This document shows, in pieces, positions 37,400-47,113 of a stretch of 64,000 nt of DNA. Source of the stretch: Bordetella sp. FB-8 (lineage in GTDB: Bacteria > Pseudomonadota > Gammaproteobacteria > Burkholderiales > Burkholderiaceae_B); contig NZ_KB907784.1 of NCBI RefSeq assembly GCF_000382185.1, positions 3,499,133 through 3,563,132 on the forward strand, in the 5' to 3' direction. The position numbers and the translations under genes are program-made. The notes beneath the pieces were generated by a model, which was not told where the DNA came from, ran no database searches, and saw only the letters and a list, made by a program, of their open reading frames with translations. Each line of letters begins with the position of its first letter. Positions within the stretch are counted from its first letter, which is position 1.

Positions 37400-38205
37400 G
37401 ATGCCGAACTCTCCTTGCGCCATTGCAGGCGGTTGGCCACGACCACGAAAACACCCACGGTCAGGATGAAAATCGTGGCCAGGGCGTTGATTTCGGGCTT
37501 CAGGCCTAATCGCACGCGCGAGAACACCTCCATGGGCAGCGTGGACGCCCCCGGCCCGGACAGAAATGAGGAGGTCACCACGTCATCGAGCGACAGCGTG
37601 AACGACAGCAGCCAGCCCGATGCCAGCGAAGGCGCGATGAGCGGCAAAGTGATCGCGAAGAAGACCTTGAGCGGCGGCGCGCCAAGGTCAAGCGCCGCCT
37701 CTTCGATCGAGCGATCCAGATCGCGCACGCGCGCCTGAATGATAACCGCCACGTAGGACATGCAGAGGATGACATGCCCGACCCAAATGGTGAAGCTGCC
37801 GTTTTCGGCGGGCCAGCCCAGCGCGCTGCGCATCTCGACGAACATCAGCAACAGCGAGATGCCCAGCACGACCTCGGGAATGACCAACGGTGCGCTCAGC
37901 ATGCCTACATAAAGTGCAAAACCGCGAAAACGCCCCATGCGCGCGAGCACATAGCCGGCCCAGGTGCCGACGACCGTGGCTGCCGTGGCTGCAAGCAGCG
38001 CGATCTTGAAGGACAGCAGCGCCGCCGACAGCAGCGTGTCGTCGTGCAGCAGGGAGATATACCAGCGCAGCGAGAACCCGCTCCAGGAGGTCAGCACCGC
38101 CGATGCGTTGAACGAAAACACCACCAGGCAGACGATGGGCAGATAAAGGAATCCGTAGCCCAGCGTCAGGGCCAGCAGGCGCAAGGTCTTGTTGGGACCA
38201 TTCAT
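37396..38205 (-). CDS. potI: Polyamine ABC permease, PotI type
   Basis: Second membrane subunit (269 residues, six helices) of a putrescine/spermidine importer. The conserved coupling motif EEAALDLGAPPLKVFFAITLP and the N-terminal FLYLPIVCLVVFSFNAS are typical. Its start overlaps potH as ATGA and its stop overlaps the ArsC-like gene. Confidence 0.92.
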   Translation of the reverse strand: MNGPNKTLRLLALTLGYGFLYLPIVCLVVFSFNASAVLTSWSGFSLRWYISLLHDDTLLSAALLSFKIALLAATAATVVGTWAGYVLARMGRFRGFALYVGMLSAPLVIPEVVLGISLLLMFVEMRSALGWPAENGSFTIWVGHVILCMSYVAVIIQARVRDLDRSIEEAALDLGAPPLKVFFAITLPLIAPSLASGWLLSFTLSLDDVVTSSFLSGPGASTLPMEVFSRVRLGLKPEINALATIFILTVGVFVVVANRLQWRKESSAS

Positions 38206-39113
38206 CGTCCCGCCTCCCGCTGCTGGTTGCGGACCTCATAGTGCTGGAACAGGGCCAAAGGCACCAGCAGCAGCAAGACCATCACGATGGTCACCGCAGA
38301 AGCCATGGGCCAGTCGGCGTTGTTGAAGAATTCGTTCCACATCACGCGGCCCATCATCAGCGTGTTGGCGCCCCCCAGCATTTCGGGAATGACGTACTCG
38401 CCCACGCAAGGTATGAACACCAGCATGGCCCCCGAGATCACCCCGGGCATGGACAGGGGCAACGTGATGCGCCAGAAAGCGTTCCAGGGCCGAGCGCCCA
38501 GGTCATAGGCCGCTTCCAGCAAGCGCAGGTCCATCTTCACCAGGTTGGCATAGAGTGGCAGTATGAAGAACGGAAGATAGGCGTAGATCATGCCGATGTA
38601 AACGGCAAGATCGGTACGATAGATTTCGATGGGCGAATGGGTCAGGCCCAGTGTCATCAACAGCTGATTGAGCAGTCCGTCGTTGCGCAGGATGCCCACC
38701 CAGGCATAGACGCGCAGCAGCTGGGACGTCCAGAATGGCAGGATCACGCCCAGCAGCAGCAGCTTGCGCGTCCTGGGGGATGACCTCGCCACGTAATACG
38801 CCACCGGATAGCCTATCAGGATGCACCAGATCGTGGTGACCGCAGCCATCTTGATCGAATTGAGATAGGTGGCGGCGTATAGGCTGTCGGAGAACAGCAT
38901 GGCATAGCCGCGCCAATGCAGATCGAGCTTGGCGATGCCGTCTTCAAGATGTATGAGCGGCGTGTAGGGCGGAATGCCGAACCTCAGATCAGCGAAACTG
39001 ATCTTGAGTACCAGCAGGAATGGCACCAGCAGGAAAGCCACCATCCACGCATAGGGCGGCAGGATGGCCAGCGTGCGTCCCGACGGCTTCAAGCGCGAGA
39101 GCGCGGTCTTCAT
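38202..39113 (-). CDS. potH: Polyamine ABC permease, PotH type
   Basis: First membrane subunit (303 residues, six helices). The coupling loop LEAAYDLGARPWNAFWRITLP and the N-terminal PPYAWMVAFLLVPFLLVLKIS match PotH. It overlaps potG and potI by 4 bases on each side. Confidence 0.93.
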   Translation of the reverse strand: MKTALSRLKPSGRTLAILPPYAWMVAFLLVPFLLVLKISFADLRFGIPPYTPLIHLEDGIAKLDLHWRGYAMLFSDSLYAATYLNSIKMAAVTTIWCILIGYPVAYYVARSSPRTRKLLLLGVILPFWTSQLLRVYAWVGILRNDGLLNQLLMTLGLTHSPIEIYRTDLAVYIGMIYAYLPFFILPLYANLVKMDLRLLEAAYDLGARPWNAFWRITLPLSMPGVISGAMLVFIPCVGEYVIPEMLGGANTLMMGRVMWNEFFNNADWPMASAVTIVMVLLLLVPLALFQHYEVRNQQREAGR

Positions 39114-40219
39114 GCTGCCAGCACCGTGGCGCTATCGGCATCCCAGCTGACATAGGCCTCGTCGCCGATTCCGGGCGCATCCATGCGGACGAGCGTCAGG
39201 CTGGGCACGCTGGCCTGGACCATCTTGCCCGAATCCAGGCGTACCTGATAGAGCGCGTAGCCCCCCATCCATGCCATGTGGCTGACGATGCCGCGCGACC
39301 AGTTGTAGTCGCCCGGGGGATGCCCGCGTGCAACCACCACGCGCTCGGGCCTTATCGATACGGCCACCTCCATGCCCAGCGGCTCGCTCACGCCATGGCT
39401 GACATAAAGGCGCCGCGACAGATCCGTGGACTCGATGGCGACATGATCGGGCTCGTCGATGACGATCGAGCCCTCAAACAGATTGGTCGTGCCGATGAAC
39501 CCGGCCACGAACCGCGAATTGGGAAAATTGTAGACATCTTGCGGCGTGCCGCACTGCACGATCTGGCCTTCGGTCATGACGGCCAGGCGGCGCGCCATCG
39601 TCATGGCTTCCTCCTGGTCGTGGGTGACCAGAATGCAGGTCACCCCAACCTGCTCGACGATCTTGACCAGTTCGATCTGCGTCTTCTGGCGGATCTGTTT
39701 GTCCAGCGCCGACATGGGTTCGTCGAGCAGCAGCAGCTTGGGCCGCTTGACCAGGCTGCGCGCCAGGGCCACGCGCTGCTGCTGACCGCCCGAAAGCTGG
39801 TGCGGCTTGCGGCGTGTATAGCCAGCCATCTGAACCAAGGTCAGCGCCTCGAAAACACGGTCGTGGATTTCGGCCTTGGGCACCCCCTCCTGCTTCAAGC
39901 CAAAGGCCACGTTGGCCTCGACCGTCATGTGCGGAAAGAGCGCATAGGACTGGAACATCATGTTGACCGGCCGCTGGTAGGGCGGCACACGGGTGATGTC
40001 CTGGCCATCAAGCAGGATGCGACCGGAGGTGGGCTGCTCGAAACCGGCAAGCATGCGCAGGAGCGTCGACTTGCCGCTGCCCGAGCTGCCCAGGAGCGCG
40101 AATATCTCGTTGCGGGCGACCGAGAGATCGACCGAACTGACGGCGACCGTGTCGCCGAAGATCTTGACGACCTGCTCGATCTTGACGAATTCGTCGGGAC
40201 CCGGGATGGAGGCACTCAT
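39110..40219 (-). CDS. potG: Polyamine ABC importer ATPase, PotG type
   Basis: A 369-residue ATPase with Walker A GSSGSGKSTLLRMLAG, the signature LSGGQQQRVALARSL, Walker B LLLLDEPMSALD and a TOBE regulatory domain in the last 90 residues. It hydrolyses ATP to drive uptake through PotH/PotI. It lies 4 bases after potF and overlaps potH. Confidence 0.95.
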   Translation of the reverse strand: MSASIPGPDEFVKIEQVVKIFGDTVAVSSVDLSVARNEIFALLGSSGSGKSTLLRMLAGFEQPTSGRILLDGQDITRVPPYQRPVNMMFQSYALFPHMTVEANVAFGLKQEGVPKAEIHDRVFEALTLVQMAGYTRRKPHQLSGGQQQRVALARSLVKRPKLLLLDEPMSALDKQIRQKTQIELVKIVEQVGVTCILVTHDQEEAMTMARRLAVMTEGQIVQCGTPQDVYNFPNSRFVAGFIGTTNLFEGSIVIDEPDHVAIESTDLSRRLYVSHGVSEPLGMEVAVSIRPERVVVARGHPPGDYNWSRGIVSHMAWMGGYALYQVRLDSGKMVQASVPSLTLVRMDAPGIGDEAYVSWDADSATVLAA

Positions 40220-40223
40220 GCGC

Positions 40224-41327
40224 CTATCGCCCGGACTTGAGCTCGGACCACAGGCGAGTCTGCAGGCGCAGGATGCTCAAAGGCAGCGCCTTGATGACAA
40301 AGAGCGTCTTGGCCACTTCCGGTGTGGGATATATCTCCGGATTGTCGGCAACCTCCTTGATCACGTATTTGCGCGCCTCTTTGTTGGCGTTGGGATAGAA
40401 CATGGTGTTGGTGATGGCCGCATGCACTTGAGGGGTCTCGATATAGTTGATGAAGGCCATCGCATTCTGGGGATGCGGCGCATCCTTGGGGACGGCCATC
40501 ACGTCGAACCAGGCCGGCGCTCCGCCCTTGGGAATGAAGTAGTTGATGTCGTAGGGCTTTTTGGCCTGGCGGGCGCGGTGGCGGGCGATCATCACGTCGC
40601 CCGAATAGCCGTAGACCATGCACAGGTCGCCGGAGGCCATTTCGTCGATATAGCCCGAGGAATTGAATTCGCGGATATAGGGGCGGATTTTCATGAGCAC
40701 CTGCATCGCCGCCTTGTAGTCGTCGGGATTGGTGCTGTTGGGATCCTTGCCCAGATAGTGCAGCACGGCCGGGAACACCTGGGCAGCCTCATCGAGCACG
40801 GAGATACCGCAGTCCTTGAGTTTGGCGGCGTTTGCGGGGTTGAAAAGCATGTCCCAGCTGGCCAGATCGGCCTTGTCACCCAGGCGCTTCCTGACCGCGG
40901 TAACGTTGTAGCCTAAGCCGTCCGTCCCCATGCCCCAGGGCACGGCGTACTGGTTGCCGGGATCGACCGAGGCCACCAAGGCCATGATGGCGGGATCCTC
41001 GTAGTTCAGGTTGGGCATGTGGGCCTTGTCCAGCTTCTGGAACAGGCCGGCCTGGATCTGGCGCGCGACGTAGTTGGTGGACGGCACCACCACGTCGTAG
41101 CCGGTATGCCCCGTCAGGAGCTTGGCCTGCAGGACGTCGTTGCTGTCGTAGACGTCATACCGGACCTTGATCCCGGTCAGCCGCTCGAAACCCGGAATCG
41201 TATCGGGCGCGGTGTAGTCGGACCAGTTGTAGACGTTGAGAATTTTTTCTTCCGCCGCTGTCGCGCTAAAGGCAGCCAGCGCCAGGGTTGCCGCGAGTAT
41301 TGTCGCTGCGTGTTTTGCGAGCTTCAT
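40224..41327 (-). CDS. potF: Periplasmic putrescine-binding protein, PotF type
   Basis: A 367-residue binding protein (E. coli PotF: 370) with a signal peptide (LAATLALAAFSATAA). Ligand-pocket signatures are VYNWSDYTAPDTIPGFE and VPWGMGTDGLGYNVTAV, close to PotF and different from PotD. An AAGGGA ribosome site precedes the ATG. It is first in the potFGHI order. The 171 bases upstream (41328-41498) should hold the promoter, but no clear hexamers were found. Confidence 0.93.
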   Translation of the reverse strand: MKLAKHAATILAATLALAAFSATAAEEKILNVYNWSDYTAPDTIPGFERLTGIKVRYDVYDSNDVLQAKLLTGHTGYDVVVPSTNYVARQIQAGLFQKLDKAHMPNLNYEDPAIMALVASVDPGNQYAVPWGMGTDGLGYNVTAVRKRLGDKADLASWDMLFNPANAAKLKDCGISVLDEAAQVFPAVLHYLGKDPNSTNPDDYKAAMQVLMKIRPYIREFNSSGYIDEMASGDLCMVYGYSGDVMIARHRARQAKKPYDINYFIPKGGAPAWFDVMAVPKDAPHPQNAMAFINYIETPQVHAAITNTMFYPNANKEARKYVIKEVADNPEIYPTPEVAKTLFVIKALPLSILRLQTRLWSELKSGR

Positions 41328-41498
41328 CGTTTTCCCTTAGTCTGGATCTTGCGTCCAGGGTTTGCCAAAAAGCGGAATGATAAAGCCTTTTCCTCCAGGG
41401 AAAATTGGGGAAATTCTGGTTGTTGTTTGTTGGGTTCTTTGCTGGCGTTTATTGGGTTATTGCGCCGTCTGCGGGGTATCCGGCGAGGCCCTCTCGGA

Positions 41499-41927
41499 TC
41501 AGCCCGCCCGATTCCGCATCCAATCGGCCACGCCGAAGAATGAATGCAGGATCCGGTCCTGCAGCGGCTGGGGAACGCCTTGGTCCTGCATCGCGCGCCC
41601 CATACAGGCCACCCATTGGTCGCGTTCGCTTTCGCCGATGGAAAACGGCAGATGGCGCGCCCGCAGGCGCGGATGGCCGAAGCGCTCAATGTAGTGATCG
41701 GGACCGCCGAAATAGCCGCACAGGAACCAGAAGAGCCTGTCGCGCGCCTGGTCCAGGCTGGGGCCGTGCACGCCGCGCAGGACGGCGAAGTCGGACTCCA
41801 TGTCCATGAGGTCGTAGAAATGATCGACCAAGGTGCGCACGGCAGGCTCGCCGCCCAGCAGTTCGAAGAAAGTCTTGCTGGAATCCAGGGGCTCGAAAAT
41901 CGGCTCGACTCGGGTGATCGCTGTCAT
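41499..41927 (-). CDS. Truncated hemoglobin, group II type
   Basis: Heme protein of 142 residues. The family binds O2 or NO and is linked to nitrosative or oxidative defence. Marks are FYDLMDMESDFAVLRGVHG, the proximal-histidine region RFGHPRLRARHLPFSI, and the downstream DQWVACM with the Trp typical of group II. It lies 22 bases after the FtsX-type permease gene in the same direction and may share its transcript. Confidence 0.88.
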   Translation of the reverse strand: MTAITRVEPIFEPLDSSKTFFELLGGEPAVRTLVDHFYDLMDMESDFAVLRGVHGPSLDQARDRLFWFLCGYFGGPDHYIERFGHPRLRARHLPFSIGESERDQWVACMGRAMQDQGVPQPLQDRILHSFFGVADWMRNRAG

Positions 41928-41949
41928 GGAAAGCTCATCGAAACAGGGT

Positions 41950-44472
41950 TCAGGTTTCTCGCAAGCTTACCAAGGGCGGCGCGCGCAAGACGCCGCGCAG
42001 GGCCAGGGCACCGCCGGTCCAGGCCACCAGCATGCCGGCCGCCGGTCCTGCCAGCCAGGGCCAGAGGCTGGGAGCCATGGTAAAGCGAAACACCTGCTCG
42101 GCCAGCAACCAGGCCAGGGCGACGGCTCCGAACGCAGCCAGCAGGCCCGCCAGCGCCCCGACCGCCAACAATTCAATGCGCTGAGTGCGGGCCAATTGCA
42201 CGCGGGTGGCGCCCAGGGCGCGCAGCACCGCCGCTTCGCGCACGCGCTCATCGCGCGTAGATGCCAGTGCGGCGGCCAGGACCAGCATGCCCGCCAGCAG
42301 CGTGAAGGCAAAGAGCAGTTGCACCGCGCGGCTCACTTCGGCCAGCACGACCTGCAGTTGCTGCAAGATGGCGGCCACATCGAAGACCGTCAGGTTGGGG
42401 AATCGGGCAACCAGCACGCGCAGCACCGCGCCTCGGCCCGGGGGCAGGTAAAACGAGGTGATCCAGCTGCGCGGCAGCCCCGAGAGCGTGGCCGGCGAAA
42501 GGATGGCGAAAAAATTGACCCGCATCGAATCCCAGTCAACCGTGCGCAAGCTGGTCACCCTGGCATCGACGTCCTGTCCGCCCACTTCGAACACCAGCCT
42601 GTCGCCTAGGTGCAGGCGCAGCCGCTGGGCCAGACCCGTTTCCAGCGACACCTCGCCTTGCCCGTGCGGCCGCAGCCATCTGCCCTGCGCAATGCGGTTG
42701 CCCTTGGGCAGGCTGGCATCGTAGGACAGGTTGAACTCGCGATCGACCAGGCGCTTAGCGCGCGGATCGTCGTAATCGTCCGGCCCGACGGGCTTGCCGT
42801 TCACCGCGATCAGGCGGCCGCGCACCATGGGCAGGAGCTTCGCTTGTACCAGCCCGGCGTCTGCGAGCTGCCGGGACACGGCGTCGCGCTGGTCGTCCTG
42901 CACGTTAATGAGAAAGCGGTTGGGCGCCTCCAGCGGCAAGGAGCGCTGCCAGCCTGCGATCAGGTCGGTGCGGGTCAATGTGAGCAGCAGCAGCGCCATC
43001 AGGCCCACCGCCAAGGCGCACACCTGCGTGATGGTGGCCAGACGGCGGCGCACCACGCCAGCCAGGGCGAAACGCAGAGCCGGCGCGCCTTGCAAGACAT
43101 TGCGCAGCCTGCCCAGGGCCAGCACGCACAGCCAGGCAGCCAATGCGAACGCCAGAAAGGCCCCGAGAAAGCCACCTGCCACGATGACGGCCAGCCTGGC
43201 ATCGCCCGCGAACCACCAGATCATCAGGGCCATGCCCAGCGCCCCGAGGGCGTACCCCGCCAGATCGCGGAGCGGCGCGGCATCGAGATCGCGGCGCAAT
43301 ACGCGGGCCGGAGGCACCCGGCGCAGTCGCGACAGCGACGGCATGGCAAAACCCAGGAGCAGCAGCATGCCGGTCAGCATGCCCTGCAAGGCAGGCAGAA
43401 AGGACGGCGCGGGCAAATGCGTATTGATGAGCCCGGAAAGCAGCCAGACCAGTACCTGATGCACGCCATAGCCCAACGCGCATCCCGCCGCACAGGAAAA
43501 AAGGCCCACCGCGCCGAATTCGACCCGCAACAAACGCGTGACCTGCGCCTGCTGCGCGCCCAGGCAGCGCATGACGGCAATGCCGTCTCGGTGGCGCTGC
43601 ATGAACCGGCCGGCGGCCAGCGCCACAGCCACCGCGGCAATCATCACGGCCAGCAAGGCCACCAGGGCGAGAAAGCGCTGGGCGCGGTCCAGCGTGCGGC
43701 GCACTTCGGGGCGGCCCGATCCCAGGCTGGCAAGCTTTTGTCCGCGCCCCAGCCTGGACTCGAGCCAGGCGCGATATCCTGCCACGGCATCAGGCGGGCC
43801 CGCTGCCAGAAGGAAATAATCGACCCGGCTGCCGGTCACCACCAGATCGGTAGCCGGCAGGTCAGACAGATTCATGAGCACGCGCGGCGCCAGATCGATG
43901 AACTGCATGCCGCGGTCGGGTTCGTAGGACAGCACCTTGGCCACACGCAAATGCGCATCGCCCAGGGCAATGCTATCGCCCATCTTGATGCCAAGCAGCG
44001 CGGGGAGCTGCGCATCGACCCAGACCGTACCGGGCGCGGGCACATCGCGGGTGGCCGCGTCCGGGCCATAGGGTTGGCCGGCCACGCGCAGTACGCCACG
44101 CAAGGGGTAACCCGGCTCGACGGCCTTGAGCGAGACCAGCTGGGCGCGGGAGGCCGAACTGGCCATGGATGGAAACTGTTCGACCGCGGACAGGTTCAGG
44201 CCTAGTCTGCGCGCCTGGACGGAAAAATCCGTGGGAATGGGCGCATCGGCCTGCAACACCAGGTCGGCGCCCAGCATCTGGGCCGAATCGCGCACCAGCG
44301 CCTGTGACACTCGGCTGGACAGAAAGCCCACGCTGGTAATCGAGGCCACGGCCACCACCAGGGCCAGGATGAGCAGCCGCAATTCACCTGCGCGCGCGTC
44401 GCGCCGCATCAGTGCCAGGCCAAGGCGCCAGGCGGAAAATTGGGGAAATCCGGGATCGGCCATGCCTGCCAT
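41950..44472 (-). CDS. Large FtsX-like ABC permease (YbbP-like)
   Basis: A MacB/FtsX-type permease of 840 residues with an N-terminal helix, a large periplasmic domain, three helices, a short helix pair, a second periplasmic domain and three C-terminal helices; the two FtsX modules centre near VALLAVMIAAVAVALAAGRF and LLFAFTLLAGMLVLAAALAS. It resembles E. coli YbbP, which pairs with the ATPase YbbA; no such ATPase is adjacent here. The ATG at 44472 is used, and 44463 is also possible. The substrate is unknown. Confidence 0.87.
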   Translation of the reverse strand: MAGMADPGFPQFSAWRLGLALMRRDARAGELRLLILALVVAVASITSVGFLSSRVSQALVRDSAQMLGADLVLQADAPIPTDFSVQARRLGLNLSAVEQFPSMASSASRAQLVSLKAVEPGYPLRGVLRVAGQPYGPDAATRDVPAPGTVWVDAQLPALLGIKMGDSIALGDAHLRVAKVLSYEPDRGMQFIDLAPRVLMNLSDLPATDLVVTGSRVDYFLLAAGPPDAVAGYRAWLESRLGRGQKLASLGSGRPEVRRTLDRAQRFLALVALLAVMIAAVAVALAAGRFMQRHRDGIAVMRCLGAQQAQVTRLLRVEFGAVGLFSCAAGCALGYGVHQVLVWLLSGLINTHLPAPSFLPALQGMLTGMLLLLGFAMPSLSRLRRVPPARVLRRDLDAAPLRDLAGYALGALGMALMIWWFAGDARLAVIVAGGFLGAFLAFALAAWLCVLALGRLRNVLQGAPALRFALAGVVRRRLATITQVCALAVGLMALLLLTLTRTDLIAGWQRSLPLEAPNRFLINVQDDQRDAVSRQLADAGLVQAKLLPMVRGRLIAVNGKPVGPDDYDDPRAKRLVDREFNLSYDASLPKGNRIAQGRWLRPHGQGEVSLETGLAQRLRLHLGDRLVFEVGGQDVDARVTSLRTVDWDSMRVNFFAILSPATLSGLPRSWITSFYLPPGRGAVLRVLVARFPNLTVFDVAAILQQLQVVLAEVSRAVQLLFAFTLLAGMLVLAAALASTRDERVREAAVLRALGATRVQLARTQRIELLAVGALAGLLAAFGAVALAWLLAEQVFRFTMAPSLWPWLAGPAAGMLVAWTGGALALRGVLRAPPLVSLRET

Positions 44473-44505
44473 GGTAGCCAATCCCGAGAACTCGGGCTGG
44501 AAAAA

Positions 44506-45816
44506 TCAGCGCGGCCGCTTGTCGACCACGCGGCGGGCCTTTCCGGTCAGCGTGCGTTCGACGAAACCGCCTTCGGCGACGCGCACGCGCGCGGTCACGC
44601 CGATGTAGGACTTGACCGCGTGCTGTAGCTGCTTGCCCAGGGCATCGCGTTCGGCTTCGCAGAGGTGCTCGAACTCGGCGCGCACTTCGGCCAGGATCTC
44701 CAGCGCGTCCAGATTGCCCTCGCGCGTGAGCACCAGTTGGTAGTGCGGCGCCAGTTGGGCGATCTTGAGCACTTGCTCCTCGACCTGGGTGGGAAACACA
44801 TTGACCCCGCGGATGATCAGCATGTCGTCGCTGCGGCCGGTGATCTTGCCGATGCGGCGCATGCTGCGCGCGGTGGGAGGCAGCAGGCGCGTGAGGTCGC
44901 GCGTGCGGTAGCGGATGACCGGCATGGCCTCCTTGGTAAGCGAGGTGAAGACCAGCTCGCCCTCCTCGCCATCGGCCACGGGCAGGCCGGTCTGCGGATC
45001 GATGATCTCGGCATAGAAGTGGTCTTCCCACACCACCGGACCGTCCTTGGTCTCGACGCATTCGCTGGCAACGCCGGGCCCCATCACTTCGGACAAACCG
45101 TAGATGTCGACCGCATCGATGCCGGCCTCGGATTCGATGTCCTTGCGCATCTGGCCCGTCCAGGGTTCGGCGCCGAAGATGCCGATGCGCAGCGAACTGG
45201 CGTGCGGGTCAACGCCCTGCCTGCGCTGCTCTTCGAGGATGTTGCAGAAGTACGAGGGCGTGACCATGATGATGTCGGGCTTGAAATCCTGGATCAACTG
45301 CACCTGCTTCTCGGTCTGCCCGCCGGACATCGGGATCACGGTGCAGCCCAGCCTCTCGGCGCCGTAGTGTGCGCCCAGGCCTCCGGTGAAAAGGCCGTAG
45401 CCGTAGGCCACGTGCACCACGTCGCCCGGTTTGCCGCCGGCAGCGCGGATCGAACGCGCAACCAGGCCAGCCCAGTTGTCCAGGTCCTGTTTGGTGTAGC
45501 CCACCACGGTCGGCTTGCCGGTAGTGCCGCTGGAGGCGTGCACCCGCGACACCTGCTCGCGCGGGACGGCGAACATGCCGAAGGGATAGTTCTCGCGCAG
45601 CTCCTTCTTGGTGGTGAAGGGAAACCTGGCGATGTCTGACAGCTGTTTGAGGTCGTCCGGATGCACGCCGGCATTATCGAAGGCCTGCCTGTAGTGCGGC
45701 ACATTGTTGTAGGCATGGGCCAGCGTCCATTTCAGGCGCTGCAGCTGCAGCGCCTCAATCTCATCACGGCTGGCGTGTTCGATGGGATCCAGGCCGGGCT
45801 TGCTGAGGGTATTCAT
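44506..45816 (-). CDS. paaK: Phenylacetate-CoA ligase
   Basis: First step of aerobic phenylacetate degradation: ATP-dependent formation of phenylacetyl-CoA. The 436-residue AMP-forming enzyme has the P-loop SSGTTGKPTVVGYTKQD and the downstream YGLSEVMGPGVASEC. The length matches PaaK (437). It is last in paaN-paaG-paaI-paaK. Confidence 0.96.
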   Translation of the reverse strand: MNTLSKPGLDPIEHASRDEIEALQLQRLKWTLAHAYNNVPHYRQAFDNAGVHPDDLKQLSDIARFPFTTKKELRENYPFGMFAVPREQVSRVHASSGTTGKPTVVGYTKQDLDNWAGLVARSIRAAGGKPGDVVHVAYGYGLFTGGLGAHYGAERLGCTVIPMSGGQTEKQVQLIQDFKPDIIMVTPSYFCNILEEQRRQGVDPHASSLRIGIFGAEPWTGQMRKDIESEAGIDAVDIYGLSEVMGPGVASECVETKDGPVVWEDHFYAEIIDPQTGLPVADGEEGELVFTSLTKEAMPVIRYRTRDLTRLLPPTARSMRRIGKITGRSDDMLIIRGVNVFPTQVEEQVLKIAQLAPHYQLVLTREGNLDALEILAEVRAEFEHLCEAERDALGKQLQHAVKSYIGVTARVRVAEGGFVERTLTGKARRVVDKRPR

Positions 45817-45859
45817 GATTGTCTCCTGCTTTTATTTCCACGCATGTTTCACTGGGGCG

Positions 45860-46327
45860 CTAGGCCTGGTGCGAGTCGCCGATGACCTGCCCCTTGATGC
45901 GGTAGGAGCGGCCGCGGAAGATGGCGATGGTTTTGCCTTCCTGGTTGGTGATGGTGATGTCGTAGATGCCCGTGCGGCCGGCCAGCGAACGCTCCTGGGC
46001 CAGGGCCGTGAGCATGTCGCCCTCGAAACCGGGCGCCAGGTAGTCGATGGTGCAGCCCGAGGCCACGGTGGCGACGTTGCGCGAATTGCACGAGAAGGCG
46101 AAAGCGCTGTCTGCCAAGGAGAAGATGAAACCGCCATGGCAAGTACGATGGCCGTTGAGCATGTCGCCGCGCACCGTCATCGTCAGCTTGGCATAGCCCG
46201 GCGCGACTTCGACCACGCGCATGCCCAGCCCCTGCGTGGCCGGGTCCTTGGCGTACATGCCCTCGGCCACGGCCTGGGCCAGGGCCTGGGGATCGGTCGG
46301 AACATTCACGACAGTGCTGTCCATCAC
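45860..46327 (-). CDS. paaI: Hydroxyphenylacetyl-CoA thioesterase PaaI
   Basis: A hotdog-fold thioesterase of 155 residues that releases dead-end aryl-CoA esters from the paa pathway. Marks are NGHRTCHGGFIFSLADSAFA and the substrate loop ASGCTIDYLAPGFEGD. Its start overlaps the paaG stop as ATGA (46324-46327). Confidence 0.95.
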   Translation of the reverse strand: MMDSTVVNVPTDPQALAQAVAEGMYAKDPATQGLGMRVVEVAPGYAKLTMTVRGDMLNGHRTCHGGFIFSLADSAFAFSCNSRNVATVASGCTIDYLAPGFEGDMLTALAQERSLAGRTGIYDITITNQEGKTIAIFRGRSYRIKGQVIGDSHQA

Positions 46328-47106
46328 TCCCCCCTGAATTGCGGTGCGCGCTTTTCCAGGAAGGCGGCCACGCCCTCGGCGTAGTCGCGGCTCCTGCCCA
46401 TTTCGCGCATCAGATCGCGCTCCAGGTCGAGCTGGGTCGCCAGATCGTTGCCCAGGCTGGCCGCCAGAGCCCGTTTGGTGGCAGCCAGGCCCTTGGTGGG
46501 CGCCTGCGCAAAGTGCAGCGCCAGCCTATCGAGCTCGGCGTCGAACTGCTCGTCGGGCACGCATTGCCAGATCAGCCCCCAGGCCTCGGCCTGGCGCGCC
46601 GGCAACTTGTCGCCCAGCAGGGCCAGGCCCAACGCGCGCGCGCGGCCCACCAGACGCGGCAGCGCGTAGGTGCCGCCGGTATCGGGAATGAGGCCCAGCC
46701 GGGAGAAAGACTCGATGAAACTGGCCGACTCCTTGGCGATGACGATATCGCCGGCGAAAGCCAGGTTGGCCCCGGCGCCCGCGGCCACGCCGTTCACGCC
46801 CACGATAACCGGCATGGGCAACGCATGCAGGCGCCTGACCAGCGGGTTGTAGTAGGTGTCGACCGTCTCGCCCAGGTCTATGGGCTGGTCCGAAGGCTTG
46901 CGCTCGCTCAGGTCCTGCCCGGCACAGAAACCGCGGCCCGCACCGGTGATGAGCAGCACGCGGGCGCCTTCGGTTTCGACGCGGCCAATCGCATCAGCCA
47001 CTTCGCCGTGCATGGCCGCCGTGAAACTGTTGAGCTTGTCGGGCCGGTTGAAGGTCAGGCGCGCGATGCCCTCATTCAGGTCGAAAAGAATGTTTTGATA
47101 CGCCAT
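46324..47106 (-). CDS. paaG: Ring-1,2-epoxyphenylacetyl-CoA isomerase
   Basis: Crotonase-fold enzyme of 260 residues that isomerises ring-epoxyphenylacetyl-CoA to the oxepin. Marks are LTFNRPDKLNSFTAAMHGEV, the oxyanion loop GRGFCAGQDLSERK and the SFSRLGLIPDTGGTYALPR segment characteristic of PaaG. The ATG at 47106 is used; the extension to 47253 overlaps paaN and has no domain. Confidence 0.94.
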   Translation of the reverse strand: MAYQNILFDLNEGIARLTFNRPDKLNSFTAAMHGEVADAIGRVETEGARVLLITGAGRGFCAGQDLSERKPSDQPIDLGETVDTYYNPLVRRLHALPMPVIVGVNGVAAGAGANLAFAGDIVIAKESASFIESFSRLGLIPDTGGTYALPRLVGRARALGLALLGDKLPARQAEAWGLIWQCVPDEQFDAELDRLALHFAQAPTKGLAATKRALAASLGNDLATQLDLERDLMREMGRSRDYAEGVAAFLEKRAPQFRGE

Positions 47107-47113
47107 GCCCGCC

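Noticed and set aside
39020..40240. 406-codon plus-strand frame over potG
   Set aside because: Antisense to a clear ABC ATPase; composition is typical of a shadow frame.
42610..44205. 531-codon plus-strand frame over the FtsX-type permease
   Set aside because: Gln/Arg/His-rich antisense frame without domains.
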